Positions 10,335-22,535 of a stretch of 64,000 bases of DNA are shown here, piece after piece; position 1 is the first letter of the stretch; each line of letters starts with the position of its first letter. The notes beneath the pieces are model-generated. The model was not told where the DNA came from, made no database searches, and was given only the letters and a program-made list of their open reading frames with translations. A program made the translations under genes and the position numbers. This DNA comes from Glandiceps talaboti (taxonomy: Eukaryota; Hemichordata; Enteropneusta; Spengelidae): positions 22,067,225 through 22,131,224 of the forward strand of contig NC_135555.1 of NCBI RefSeq assembly GCF_964340395.1, given 5' to 3'.

Positions 10335-10960
10335 TACTAACCACCCTACCTGGGGTAGTTTTGAATGCTGAGTTCAAAATAGGGGGTCATTTTATGAACA
10401 TCTGTTGCCATGGTAACCAAAACCACCATAATATGTTAACCATTTTTTCCAAAATTTGACATAAAACATTGAAAAAAAAGATAATACAGTGAAAAAATGC
10501 CCTTGTATTAGACATGTATGAGTTAGTGCTACCTGATGTAACATAAATTGTATAAAATTGGATAGCTGTTTCCATGGAAACGTATGGTAGACGTGAAAAT
10601 TATGTTTTCATTATATACACATACATCTCACAAACAATATTCTAAATCTGATAAATATCTTCTTATTTGCACATTGACCCTACTACCAAGGGTACTTTGT
10701 CATGCTGAGTTCAAAAAAGCGGTCATTTAATAACATCGGTTGCCATGGTAACCAAAATAACCATATAACGTGAATTTTTGAAAAATTAGACATAAAACAC
10801 TTTAAAACATTTCAAATTTAGGAAAAAAACATCATTGCTGTTGGAATGTATGGGTTGGTGATATCTGTTGTAGCAAGGTTTCATGATTTTTGAAATTATC
10901 TGTATCAAACCTATGCAATTCTAAAAGTAAAACTCTAAAAATCACCAGAATAAATTGTAA
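10335..10960. repeat. Two tandem ~340-bp repeat units
   Basis: Both units contain ATGCTGAGTTCAAAA, then a GTCATTT...AACATC stretch, GTTGCCATGGTAACCAAAA and ACATAAAACA in the same order; the second begins near 10677. GTTGCCATGGTAAC is itself a palindrome and matches the X-box type of site bound by RFX factors. An old direct duplication. Confidence 0.65.
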
Positions 10961-11989
10961 ATTTACTAAATACCTAAATACCAGCAGTCCTTGAGAATTC
11001 GAACTACACAACTTGGTTCAGTCTTTCATCACAAAATCTCCAAATGTGTACACATACATTTGAGTACAAGTTGACATACGCGACTCCATACTGTATATCG
11101 TTTGTTTATGGATAGAAATTCAAAATCCGACAGTTTCAAAGATCGTCTGCTGCTCCAGCTGACACTGTAGTTTAGTATTGTGAAACTCGATGTGTGTACA
11201 TGCGTATGTACGTATTTCTGGGTCCCAAATTCAGTCGATAACAGACACCGATATCATTCATGTCATCGGGGACAAGTGACATCACGGTAGCATTCATTGT
11301 TACAGGAATACTTATACATTATCCAGAAATTCTCGATCATAAAGGCTTGCGAAGTGTCGAGTGTGAGAAATGGCGTCCGTTACTTGTGTGCGCGCGAGGT
11401 GAATGACGTCACTAGAATTGAATACAATGTAGCAAAGTGCATTACATTGTCATATGTTTGCATATGCGGTACCGCGGTACACACATCACATACAATATTA
11501 CAAGTGAGATAGACAACGATAGAAACAAACTCACCAGCTTACAAATGTATTGTTTACATGACTTTGCCGACGATGAGGAATAATCATCATTAATTTACAT
11601 TAAACTTAGTTGCTAAAATTATGGATGAGTTAAAACAACAAGGGACATTGCATATATGTTTTCCGACATTTCATAGGCGAATGTTAATATGCAGTGTTTT
11701 TTCGGAGTGTCTGTTGAGGTGTGGGATATTTATGACATCAATTTGAGGAGTATTTCTATGAATAATAAGTACTGGTTACCTTTGATAAACGGTTGCCTAA
11801 TAAAGTACACTGAATCCACTGAACTTTAATGATGTCTATATCGCGAGCAAACGTGAAACTGAGATGATGTGGGGGGAACGGTTATTTACGTATACTTTCT
11901 AGGGAATTGCATAACATACATGTATATCCATGGCCGATACATGTATTTGACCTAAAACCTGTTGTTCTGTATCTCTTTGTAACGTCGTT

Positions 11990-12024
<35 letters not shown>

Positions 12025-12148
12025 AAAGATTCAGTTTGCTTCATCGTACATTACAGTATAGCAAGTATAGTATAGTATATGACAAGTTGAGAACTACACG
12101 ACACGTCTGTTTACATGTAATACAGGCTTCAACATGTGCCTTATGCAG
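10961..12148. other. Unassigned intergenic sequence
   Basis: Apart from the CRE-containing patch and a (TTG)n run at about 11987-12023, I see no gene, repeat family or hairpin here. Confidence 0.4.
11385..11480. promoter_or_regulatory. Possible promoter-like patch with CRE site
   Basis: Contains a full TGACGTCA palindrome at about 11404-11411, a GTGCGCGCGAGG CpG cluster and CGGTACCGCGGTACAC. This composition stands out in an AT-rich region. No transcript start or adjacent exon is visible. Confidence 0.25.
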
Positions 12149-12477
12149 GAGTCAATGTCACCCCCCCACCTCGGGGCATAGTGGGGGATTTGGAAATTAG
12201 TCTTATAAAATTTGTCAAATTCCCCACTCCCTGGGGCAAGACATTCTGGAAAATCACCACCTAAAAGAAGTAATACTCCCAACATTTCTCTCACCCTAAT
12301 GGGTGGGGCATTCACAAATTCTGACTGACACACAACCACTCTTTTACGTCCGTGAAAATGACTAGGGGGTGAATATGAGGCAATTGCCCCACCCCCTCGG
12401 GCATTGTTTCATGGCAAACACGGTCTAATCCCCCACATTTGTCTCGAGGTGGGGTCCCTCGGGCATTACATTGACTC
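12149..12477. mobile_element. MITE-like element with GAGTCAATG termini
   Basis: GAGTCAATG at 12149 is mirrored by CATTGACTC ending at 12477. Inside both ends are CCCCACCTCGGGGCA-like and GAGGTGGGGTCCCTCGGGCA-like words that pair as a longer imperfect inverted repeat. About 330 bp, no coding capacity. The GC-rich arms differ from the flanks. Confidence 0.6.
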
Positions 12478-13195
12478 GTGCATTTATTACTAGGAGTACG
12501 TTGCGTTAGACTGGTTAGTACCTTGCCTTTACCACGTTTCCAACCCGAATTAGCAATTACGATTTTATGTGCATTTCACCTGTTTCTATTTCAATCGTGC
12601 ACAATGAACCAAGAAACACAACACTCTACAAAATATACACACTATACTTGCCAATGGTCATCACAATAAACTTTACCGATTCAACGAACGTTTTGAAGGC
12701 CAGCAGTAAATGTAACTGGTTCCCTGACCAATTAAGTAGTTCCCCGCTTGTGGCGCATGATCAAAGTGAAATCGAAAATTGTGTTTGAACTGATATAAAG
12801 GCAAGTCAGCTTCATGATGATAGCAGACTACCGAGAGTTGATTGCTTTTATTTTGATACATAATTATAACATGTATCATTGTCGAAATCAACATAAAAAG
12901 ACACAACGCTGTACTGATGTTGCAATTCAGTGTTGCCATATTGTTGTGTCTACCTGGATCATGGCAAACACAGGTTCATATAACATATATGGTCATAACA
13001 CAGTACAGTCAATACGTCAAAACAAAATGATAAATAGATAAAACAAAAATAAGACATTCCTAGCCATAGTTCTCTTCAGCATGTTCAAATTTTATTTTAC
13101 AAGACAAAAATAGTCATAGACGATACACCATGCCACATGTACAGTGAGTCTTCAGTACACGCACGGGACGGGAAGTTTTTTGAAAGACAACGAAA

Positions 13196-14631
13196 ATGCT
13201 TCGTGTCACTCTGTGGATGGTAATGAACGCAATCAAGAGAAAATCAAATAACGTGAGTACATAGTTTTCAAGGTGGCTGGTTATCAGACAAAACTAAAAA
13301 GCCCAAAGTGTAAAATAAGATATCTAGAAAATATTTGACGATTGCGCGGCAATCACGAGCGAAAGTGTTCTAGGTGAATTTAACCCTTGACCTATTTTCA
13401 TAAGGACGTCGAAGTTAACGAGGTCAGTGTGACATCTCAAGCATGATCAACAACGTTTGCATGAGTGAGTACAACTAAATGTTGTCTAAACTTTAGTGGA
13501 AGAGAAATTCTGTTGATCAGACACAGACTATTTTCAAATTCTTACAACATCTTGACGATAAGCAGCTGACGATAAGAAGCAAATGTGACACTGACAGACA
13601 GGCCAGTCCGTCCGTACACCATACAGGAGGCACAAACATACCACATGTGCATCTGGTTGACTGCGATTGATTGTGATCACGTAATATTTAGCACTAACTT
13701 TATGCTGTTGCTTCCAAATATTATTGAACTGCAATCTTTCTAAACAAGTCATGGAAATTGCCAGAAACCTGATTATTTTATGACTGAATATGTTACGATC
13801 ATAAATTCCCTTACTTTCAGTTAAATTTTCTGATGGGAAGCATTTAGTGTGAAATCTGATGAGCGACATTAATGGGTACAGTGACGTAATTCGTAAACAA
13901 ATCTAACGTTGGTAACTTTTATTTTTGTAAATGGTCCTTAAATATCAAGTACACCTGTCTTCATAGCAAACAGAAATCTGAGGCCAAATTTTGCCACGAA
14001 TGGATACATCATTTGACTCCACAATATAATAAGCACGGCAATAGCTCAAAAACCTGGCTCAAATTTTATAACACTCGCACAGCTCAGAGCGCCTGTAGGG
14101 TGTCGGAAAAATCGATTATCTTTTCAGTAAACTTTGCAACACTGTATTATCAAAATTTTGTACCTGTCAATGTACTGCTGCATACAATGTAGTAGAAATA
14201 CTACTACTAAACACTTCATGGAATATTTGTAACAGTATGTTGTGAAAGTCTACGATGATTTGAAAACAGCAGTGGTTTCGGAATAATATTACAAATATTG
14301 TGAGACGCATTGCAAATATTGTTTTCAGGGAATGTCATCAGCAACTTTATAAATCATTACAGAACAATGTATTTGTCTGTACCTTGCTCGGTCGTGATGC
14401 GAGCTGTTCAGACAAATATCGGGGGGGGGGGGGGGGGGGGGCGGCCTCCTCTCACACAGTTAGGGGTTGGCCGATGGTTGAGGGCGCCCCGTCACGGTGT
14501 ACCTTACAGACTAAGCTAATATATGCTCAAACGGATGCATTTTATTGACAATAGGACCAAAAGGCACCATTCCTCTAAATTGTTTCTCACACAATGCTTT
14601 ATTATTATATACTTTTTAAACCCCTTCACTT

Positions 14632-14667
<36 letters not shown>

Positions 14668-15836
14668 AACATCACATTTGGTGTAAAAATATCTAAGAAT
14701 AAATCTAGGTTTTCTTGCACCTAGAAAGTTTGAAGTACTAGTGTGTGTCAATTAAGCAACATAATCCTAATTTAATCATAAATTGACAGTTTGATTTGCT
14801 GTATTTTATTTCATCGAAATAGATGAAAATAACCAACTGCCTTGCTGCATCATCCATTAAATCCCCATTTCAGTATTCTTGAGGAAACTAAATTTGTCCT
14901 GTACTCTTCTAATGGAAAGTGTGTTTGCTAAGGGTTTGGAACCCTGGTAACAATTCAAGAAGTAGTAAATCTGGTAAAACTGACAGTTACCCCATACACT
15001 ATTTACAAGGATTGTGGTGGGATGGGGAATCCTGGTAAAATGAAAGGGGAACTCAGGTAGATTTTGCCTACTTACCGCCCTTAACAAAAAACACTGAAAC
15101 AACACTCCCACAGCTCTGTCTCCTTCCTTTTACCTGTGCCAGAGCCTCTACATGTAGGTTATGAAGTATGTAAATGTTACCATTTTTCTCACACATTTAC
15201 CATATATCTTGCTAAAATACAAGGGCAAGGTTCAATTGGTAAATCATAAATGACTGAGCATGTACAATTGCAGGTCATTCATTGAAATAAATTGACATTT
15301 GAAAAAGATTTTTTTGTTTGTTCTGTGCCTGAAAAAAAGGGGTGGGTGCTATTTCAATGTGTCCAAGGTCTGTCTATGTAAAGCCATATATCAAACATGC
15401 AATGGCCAATTTTATTCAAAACCTTGATGATTTCACACCCAACATTTGAGAATTTTTATTTACATACCAAAACCAGTCAAATGTCTCTTGTTGAGAAAAA
15501 TGTGTTGATCACTTTTGCAATTATTTGTAATTTGTGATGTAATTTTATTTGAATTGTCGATGATATTCTTCAGTGGTAAAAATATCTAATTTAGTGTCAT
15601 CACTGGCTGCATCAGAACACTACATTGTGAAATCTTTGTAAATTAACAGCTCTAGCAAAAAAAAGGTTATGTCAGTATTGATTGTGTGTGTTGATTGTAT
15701 TTTTTCACTTTATTTAATCATAGCATTTTGAGTAGTGCCTGACCATTTCTTGTTTATTGTCAATTATGTTTTTTTTTTGTTTCTCTTGCAGCCTGCATGT
15801 AGCAGATCCATGGAGTATTGCACACTTGTTTTTTAG
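13196..15836 (+). CDS. Candidate two-exon micro-gene (speculative)
   Basis: An ATG at 13196 in good context (GAAAATGC) opens 19 codons, MLRVTLWMVMNAIKRKSNN, that end exactly at a GTGAGT donor (exon 13196-13252). The strongest acceptor downstream on this strand is a long pyrimidine run ending CTCTTGCAG at 15791. Joined there in phase 0, the frame continues for 14 codons to TAG at 15836, giving about 33 aa. I do not recognise the peptide. The first exon could instead be the start of a longer gene with other exons. The two splice signals are visible; their pairing is inference. Confidence 0.2.
13253..14419. other. Unassigned sequence
   Basis: No exon, repeat family or RNA gene recognised. Short open frames here lack splice context and have no family motifs. 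Confidence 0.4.
14441..14514. mobile_element. GTCTGTAAGGTAC hairpin MITE, copy 1 (left-truncated)
   Basis: Ends GTGTACCTTACAGACTA and contains GGGGTTGGCCGATG...GAGGGCGCCCCGTCACGG, the same order of words as the copies at 18389, 22536, 24494, 25596 and 40635. A ~20-base poly-G tract (14421-14440) takes the place of its left arm. Confidence 0.65.
14632..14664. repeat. (AAT)n microsatellite
   Basis: About ten tandem AAT units. Confidence 0.9.
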
Positions 15837-17104
15837 AACCTACATGTGTTTCTCTATTCATTTCCTATACCAAGCTGAACATTAGTAGGACAGGTTGAAG
15901 GGGTGAAAAAAAAGATTATGAAAACTTATCACTTGTCCAGTGAGTCCACATAGTTGATAATTTTTGTGGTCTATGCACCTTTGCAATCGATTTATATTTT
16001 CATTTGCTTATTGCCATTATCAACAAATATTACTCAGCAAGTTTCTGTAGGTACAAGACAGTTCTGTCCATAATATACCGGACTATATTAATTGTCATGG
16101 CCTAATTAAAATCAAAATTATTATATTCATATATAAAAATAATATAGCATAACATGATTTTTTTGGCTCATGATCAGTTATTATAAGTAGAATCACATTA
16201 TATTGTGACATGTCAATATGAAGAATTTTTGTTCTAACCTTTATATAAATATCAATATTAATTTTTTTTATTTCAACATTTATATAAAATCTTGCTAAAT
16301 ATTTCCTCTTGTGCATGTCCCATGTCAATATATTTCTTTTACTTCCACTTGCACATCTACTATATTTCCTCCAGTCACTAGTGTTTGTTTCTTTTTTCAC
16401 AGAACTATTTTAAAATAAAATCATGGAAAAATTTGCAGTTGATTCGATGACCTAACCTAAGAAATCATGCAATTTATTATTGACCAGTGATGAATGATGT
16501 ATGTTTTCTTGATAGACTAAAGCAAGATGTATCAAGGACAGCTGGTCCAAATTGTTTCTCGAAAGACGTCTCTCTAACTGCTACATTGTTTATAGTTTTC
16601 AAGACTTGTTGGCACCATACCATACAATGTAACCAAAATACCATCAGACACGTGAATAAACACATACTTGGGTCCTTACATTATTAATCTTTCTACTAAG
16701 TTTCATGTAAATTCATTGATAATTCTTTGAGATATTACTGCAAAGTAAACAAGCCAAGGTGAAATGATAATCTGTCTAGTCAGCATATACTTTTACTGTA
16801 TTGTTCCATAAACAAGGCTTTTTCCCCCATGTCTTTCATTGTGCCGTACTCAGATTAGATGGTGTTATTGTGAGTGTAAGATTGATTGTTTCAATAGATT
16901 TCAACCGAGTGGTGTTGCTGAAGAAGTTGTTTAGAGCTCAGCACCTCCTTGTAAGTTGTACACCCATCAAGATCGCTGTCCAAGCTATGTCTCGTCTAGT
17001 CTCGCTTCACTTCTCGGGTCATTTTTGCCTTGTAAATGTTTGGCATGAAGGAAGGGTTTCGTAGCCGCCTCGCAGCAAATAATCAGACAGAGTATTTGTA
17101 TCTC
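14665..17104. other. Unassigned intergenic sequence
   Basis: AT-rich, with many short poly-A and poly-T runs. Apart from the candidate acceptor at 15791 I see no exon, RNA gene or clear repeat. Confidence 0.4.
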
Positions 17105-17268
17105 AAGATTTAACGAATACATTTGTACTTCTGAATCAGTAAACAATTATGGATTTTAGTAATTCCTTTATTTTTTGGCACCAACATTTAATTAGTAATA
17201 AAGACATTCCCATCAACTTTTGAGGTACATTGGAAATATTGTTGTGACGTGTTTTATGTTTGTGTGCT
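17105..17268. repeat. Dispersed repeat, copy 1
   Basis: Shares with 22365-22510 the ordered words TTTGTACTTCTGAATCAGTAAA, AGTAATAAAGACAT, CAACTTTTGAG and AATATTGTTGTGA. In each place another hairpin element follows within about 30 bp. Confidence 0.65.
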
Positions 17269-17277
17269 GGTTATATG

Positions 17278-17544
17278 CCAATCTGATTAAAATCCGATGT
17301 AGATGTCGGCTAATCGTTCATTGCTATTTTACATTCGTTATATTGCCTGAATTGACCTTCATGGTACATGTTTACGTTTTTATTCTGGTCGCCTCCTCTA
17401 CTAGAGAAGGCGATCAGAGGAGGCGATCAGGATAAAAACGTAAACATGCGTACCACGAAGGTACGTCAATTCAGGCTAAATAACGAAGTATTATAGCAAA
17501 ATGAACGATTAGCCGACATCTACATCGGATTTTAATCAGATTGG
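17278..17544. mobile_element. ~267-bp foldback MITE
   Basis: The left arm from CCAATCTGATTAAAATCCG to GGTCGCCTCCTCT is mirrored by the right arm from GAGGAGGCGATCAGG to CGGATTTTAATCAGATTGG. The arms are about 125 bp each with few mismatches and a very short centre. High arm identity suggests recent origin. Confidence 0.85.
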
Positions 17545-17636
17545 TTATAGGCAATCCTGATCACAAAAGAAAATTCGGCCGTTGTGGGCGCTCTTTTGAA
17601 CCCTTTATTATAAGGATGCCACCAGTGATGTAGTCT

Positions 17637-18110
17637 ACAGTCTAGGGAGGGATGACGACGACGCCCCCGACGACGCATTTTATAGTCTGGTACAGTCTAA
17701 TCTCGGTTACCCTGACTCTCAACCTAGGCTATGAAGTGAGCCATCAGCGGTGAGGTTAGGTAACCGAGACTAAGTTAGTCGAGGGAGGGATTATAACGAC
17801 GCACCCGGCGACATCTTTATTTATTTATTTATTTTATTCACATACCATCCAATAGGCATAGTCCAATAACAGGATGAGAAAAAAACAATAAAAAATAGAA
17901 TACAAAGAAAATAGTAAATAAAATACACAAATAAAACAATATACATACACTAATGACAAAATGTAATATTAAAACGTACACACAAAACATTCTTGGGAGG
18001 GATGATAAGCACGCCACCAGCAACGCATTTTACATTGTAGGGAGGGGTGCATTTTTACACCATAGGTAGGGGTGAAAAGGGCGCCCTCAGCGACGCATTT
18101 TACAGTCTAA
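17637..18110. repeat. Repeated GGGAGGGATGA...GACGCATTTTA motif cluster
   Basis: Several copies of GGGAGGGATGAnnACGACGC and GCGACGCATTTTACA(G)TCTA-type words occur near 17645, 17783, 17996 and 18065. A palindromic pair, CTCGGTTACC... and ...GGTAACCGAG, lies at about 17701-17769. They look like nested hairpin elements; boundaries are not resolved. Confidence 0.5.
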
Positions 18111-18388
18111 GTATGTCATTGTTTAGGTTTTATTCCAAATCAACACTCTTATCACTCACCTTTACTATTACAATAAAACAGTACGTCACTGAATAAAATC
18201 TATCGGACTCGTCTGGAAAAATATTAACAAAGTCAAGGATATTTGCCGTTTGTATCACTATCTCCCTGATTTCAATGAAATCATAGTCGATAAATGTCAC
18301 TGTATTCCAAGATTTACACGTACCACTACATGTGGCTAATAAGCTGTAGTTGGTACATGACAATACTATCCAAGGTTAGCCAATTATC

Positions 18389-18495
18389 TAGACTGTAAGA
18401 TACGTAGTGACGTTTCGCCCTCACCGACCTCGTCTAGGTAGGGGTTGGCCGATGTGTGAGGGCGCCCCGACGGTCACGGCGTACCTTACAGACTA
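18389..18495. mobile_element. GTCTGTAAGGTAC hairpin MITE, copy 2
   Basis: Starts TAGACTGTAAGATACGTAG and ends CGTACCTTACAGACTA; the ends pair as inverted repeats. The centre holds GGGGTTGGCCGATGTGTGAG then GGCGCCCC. About 107 bp. Confidence 0.8.
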
Positions 18496-19107
18496 CCAAT
18501 TATCTAAAGCTCTACAAACTGTATCACACCATTATTAGGTTCATTATATTTACATGTCATGCCATACAAAAGTAGAGTTTTTAACAAACAAAGAAACAAT
18601 TACCTAACTATACATAAACAAGGCTACAATTTTTTTCAGAAACCGGAGAAAAAGTGGGATTCTGAGCAAGTGTGTCTACGAATTAAAATATAATACATCT
18701 ACTAAATGCAGCAGATTTCGATGAAATGATGTAAAATTTACACCTAATCTATTTGTTATTTTGATTTCTTCCACTTTTTTGATATTTTGCAATTAAAATA
18801 CAACATTTCAAAACCTTGGATAACAATTATTGTTTTGCAGTAGTTTCACCTGTAAAGTGTAATATTGAAAATTATGATGTAAAATTTATCACATTGGCTG
18901 ATTTCTTGGTAGGTAACAAAAATTCAAAATATATCAGAAGTGTTAATTCAAATATTTCTGGATTACACAGATATTACTAATGCCGATTGCACCTCTAATA
19001 AGTCAAAGTTTAACCACATTGTGTTATTATATGCCAATTTTAAAGTACGCATCGTCCCAGTACTATAGTTACACCAACCATTTAAACAATGCACATTATA
19101 CATGACG
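18496..19107. other. Unassigned sequence left of the tetranucleotide array
   Basis: AT-rich. A ~50-bp word (TTCAAAATATATCAGAAG... to ATTTCTGGATTACACAGAT) at about 18921-18972 recurs at 19617-19668, so the tetranucleotide array sits between two direct repeats. Confidence 0.5.
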
Positions 19108-19110
19108 AAC

Positions 19111-19509
19111 GAGTGAGTGAGTGAGTGAGTGAGTGAGTGAGTGAGTGAGTGAGTGAGTGGGTGAGTGAGTGAGTGAGTGAGTGCGTGCGTGCGTGCGTGC
19201 GTGCGTCAGTGAGTGAGTGAGTGAGTGCGTGCGTGCGTGCGTGAGTGAGTGAGTGAGTGAGTGAGTGAGTGAGTGCGTGCGTGCGTGCGTGAGTGAGTGC
19301 CTGCCTGCGTGCGTGCGTGCGTGCGTGAGTGAGTGAGTGAGTGAGTGAGTGCGTGCGTGCGTGAGTGATTGAGTGAGTGAGTGAGTGAGTGAGTGAGTGG
19401 GTGAGTGAGTGATTGAGTGAGTGAGTGAGTGAGTGAGTGAGTGAGTGAGTGAGTGAGTGAGTGAGTGAGTGAGTGAGTGAGTGAGTGAGTGAGTGAGTAA
19501 GTAAGTAAG
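19111..19509. repeat. (GAGT)n/(GCGT)n tetranucleotide array
   Basis: About 100 tandem tetranucleotides alternating in blocks of GAGT and GCGT. Long frames on the minus strand (LTHSLTHS...) are translation of the array, not a protein. Confidence 0.95.
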
Positions 19510-19668
19510 CAAATACTTTCATTGTACCCCTAAAACAAGAAAAACATAGTTCATCACTGTATTTATTCTTTGTTCCATACATATCCCTCTCTGTAAGGAA
19601 AATCTCAGCTATAAAATTCAAAATATATCAGAAGGTGCTAATTAAAATATTTCTGGATTACACAGATT

Positions 19669-21359
19669 GCACGATTGACATTTTTTTCAAAAATATTAAT
19701 CATGGAAAGTTTTCCCCGACTATGTCAGCTTTCAAAAATGCCAATCGTGCTACTCGATTGACATTTTTGAAATGCAAGATTGACATTTTTGGTCTTGTCT
19801 TCAAAGAAAGCACCATCATTACACTTTTGATGTATTTTAGACTGTCAATACTGTCGATGTCAAATATGTCAAATAACGATCTCTTGTCCATAGTTCAGAG
19901 TGTAGCATGTACAGTTTCTTAATATTGGTTTCTGTATGCATGTTTGTATCAAATGAAAACAGTGAACACTAATGTGCAAAGCACTGTACCCATACACCTA
20001 CGTATACAAATGAAGCAAGTTTATAACTAAACATTTATCGCGACTTTTCCCCTCCCTCTGATAACCTTTTGTGTACGTATACATCAAATGTATCAATTTT
20101 CCTTCCACAAGCTTATCAAGATTTCTCTCTATTTTGACGGTTTATTTCTTGACCATTTGAGTCTCGTAATACACGAGATCTGTGTGATAGCTACTGTTGA
20201 TGCGCACACACAAGTCAGAGAACTTAGTTGCCAAGGGCAACAAAAATACCGTACGGTCACGTGTATCATCTACTATTCGTTTGATGACGATTCCATAATT
20301 CGGTTGTGAGCGAAGACGATGAAAGCGGCGGCACAGTCCTCTCTCCATATACCACAGAAAATCGTCAATTTGTAAGTACATGGATTCAAAATACTGAAAA
20401 TTTACTTTCTCTTTATGTTACGGAGGTCATGAAAGGTGCATATGTCCAGGTTAGACTCGCAGTCAACATTATTTACGACTAAAAACAACTATAGATGAGC
20501 AGATTTACCATTCGTCCCGAAAACAAGCGTTACTACCATTCTCAACACAGAGGGCGCAATCCACTACGCATATACGTACGCCATACGAATACAACTGTTT
20601 TCGAGGACCGAGTTAGTATCATCTGAAAACTCTTATGACAACTACGATTGTTTCAATTTTCTATCATTTTCGTTTAACTTCATGGTGCAAAGGTTCGTGC
20701 AGCAATTGATTAATTTAGATTACTTTCAATATCCCCCATCGATTAATATCCCATACCACATTATAATGGTATCCGTCATTTTATTTGCCATCGAAAACAG
20801 ATTCATGATTATCACTGATGAGGTTATGAACTTTACACTATTCACAATATTCACATAAAACCTAGCTATAGCTTCAACTATTGTAGGATAATGTCCGTGC
20901 ATACCTTTCATGACATTACAGTTGTCTTCTGACATTGCAAGAACAATTGTTTGCAAAGTATATATTTTTAGAGTATATCATTTCTAAGTAAGTAAGTATT
21001 GAGTTCTGATCAGTCAATAGCAAATGGTGGTTAGAGACGCTATCCCAGTGCAGTAAGAAGTATACTACGAATACCTTTATAATATACAGCAATGTTTGAA
21101 GACAAAATGTATAAAGTCGACTTTAGCATCATTGTGCCCAAAAAGTATTTCTCATGACGTCATAACAATACGACCAACATAACTTCTTGCTTTCAGTGTG
21201 TGATATCTACTTCGTCATTGCACAGACAACTAACACATACTTGTCTGTGGTCATTGAAGCGATGCGAAAAGCCCCTAGGGGGTTTCTCAAGAAATAAAGT
21301 AAAGTTCCTTCCCTTCCCTACCCTCTCTAACGAACTTCATTCATTGACGTAATTATTTC
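19669..21359. other. Unassigned sequence; one weak exon-like frame
   Basis: The minus-strand frame 20142-20381 (79 codons, ATG to stop, with RGLCRRFHRLRSQPNYG and DRTVFLLPLATKFSDL) has a more protein-like composition than other frames here and richer GC. I recognise no family. It could be a terminal exon or remnant of an unidentified gene. Confidence 0.25.
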
Positions 21360-21361
21360 AA

Positions 21362-22150
21362 GTTGATGAAATCAGGATAGATGGTAAAGATCTATCCCAA
21401 CGGTGGGTTACGTGCTGGTAACCTCTGACCCCATGTTATTTACGAAATCCTAGAATATTCAAATGTATCCCGTCAAAAGAAGATGAAATCTGGATAGATG
21501 GTAAAGATCTAGCCCTACGGTGGGTTAAGTGCTGGTAACCTCTGACCCCATAGTATTTATGAAATCTTGGAATATGCACATTTTTTTCATTTCAAAAGAA
21601 GATGAAATCTGGATAGATGGTAAAGATCTATCCCAACGGTGGGTTAAGTGCTGGTAACCTCTGACCCCATGTTATTTACCAAATTTTGTAATGTATATAT
21701 TTATCGTGTCAACAGAAGACGAAATCTGGATAGATGGTAAAGATCTACCCCAACGGTGGGTTAAGTGCTGGTAACCTCTGACCCCATAATATTTATGAAA
21801 TCTTGGAATATTCAAAATTATCCTCTCAAAAGAAGATGAAATCTGGATAGATGGTAAAGATCTATCCCAACGGTGGGTTAAGTGCTGGTAACCTCTGACC
21901 CCATACTATTTACGAAATCTTGGAATATTCAAAATTATTCTCTCAAAAGAAGATGAAATCTGGATAGATGGTAAAGATCTAGCCTAACGGTGGGTTAAGT
22001 GCTGGTAACCTCTGACCCCATAATATTTATGAAATCTTGGAATATGCACATTTTTTTTCATTTCAAAACGAGATGAAATCTGGATAGATGGTAAAGATCG
22101 ATCCCAACGATGGGTTAAGTGCTGGTAACCTCTGACCCCATGTTATTCAT
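21362..22150. repeat. ~117-bp satellite, about seven units
   Basis: Units begin GATGAAATCTGGATAGATGG, continue GTAAAGATCTA(T/G)CCCAACGG, GGGTTAAGTGCTGGTAACCT and CTGACCCCAT, followed by a variable AT-rich spacer. Starts are near 21364, 21483, 21601, 21719, 21836, 21953 and 22073. The GC-containing half is strongly conserved and the spacer is not. Confidence 0.93.
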
Positions 22151-22364
22151 AATACCTGTTTTATCATACCTAGTTTCTGTGATGCTATATAAGTTTTGGT
22201 TCATACATACAACAATGGGGGGGGGGGGGGTATGACATCGCTACCGATTTTATAAGAATATCGCCAATACCTATAATAACGTCATTGTTCTGTATTAGGA
22301 CCGTCATAGACAAGAATAAAACCATTTAGGAAAGGAATAACAGTTTACAAGCGACTGTGATTTA

Positions 22365-22510
22365 AAGAATATATTTGTACTTCTGAATCAGTAAAGAATT
22401 TTTCATTTCATGTATTTTTCGGCATCCACATTTAATCAGTAATAAAGACATCTGTCAACTTTTGAGCTACATTAATTGTAAATATTGTTGTGATGTGTTT
22501 TATTTCATGT
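22365..22510. repeat. Dispersed repeat, copy 2
   Basis: Counterpart of 17105-17268, in the same orientation and with the same word order. It is followed by MITE copy 3. Confidence 0.65.
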
Positions 22511-22535
22511 GTTCGCTAAGTACCCAATCGAGAAC

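Noticed and set aside
18130-18363. 77-codon minus-strand frame
   Set aside because: No family motif, splice context or repeat partner; judged a chance frame.
19082-19621. 179- and 138-codon minus-strand frames of LTHSLTHS repeats
   Set aside because: Translation of a tetranucleotide array; overlapping frames are equally open.
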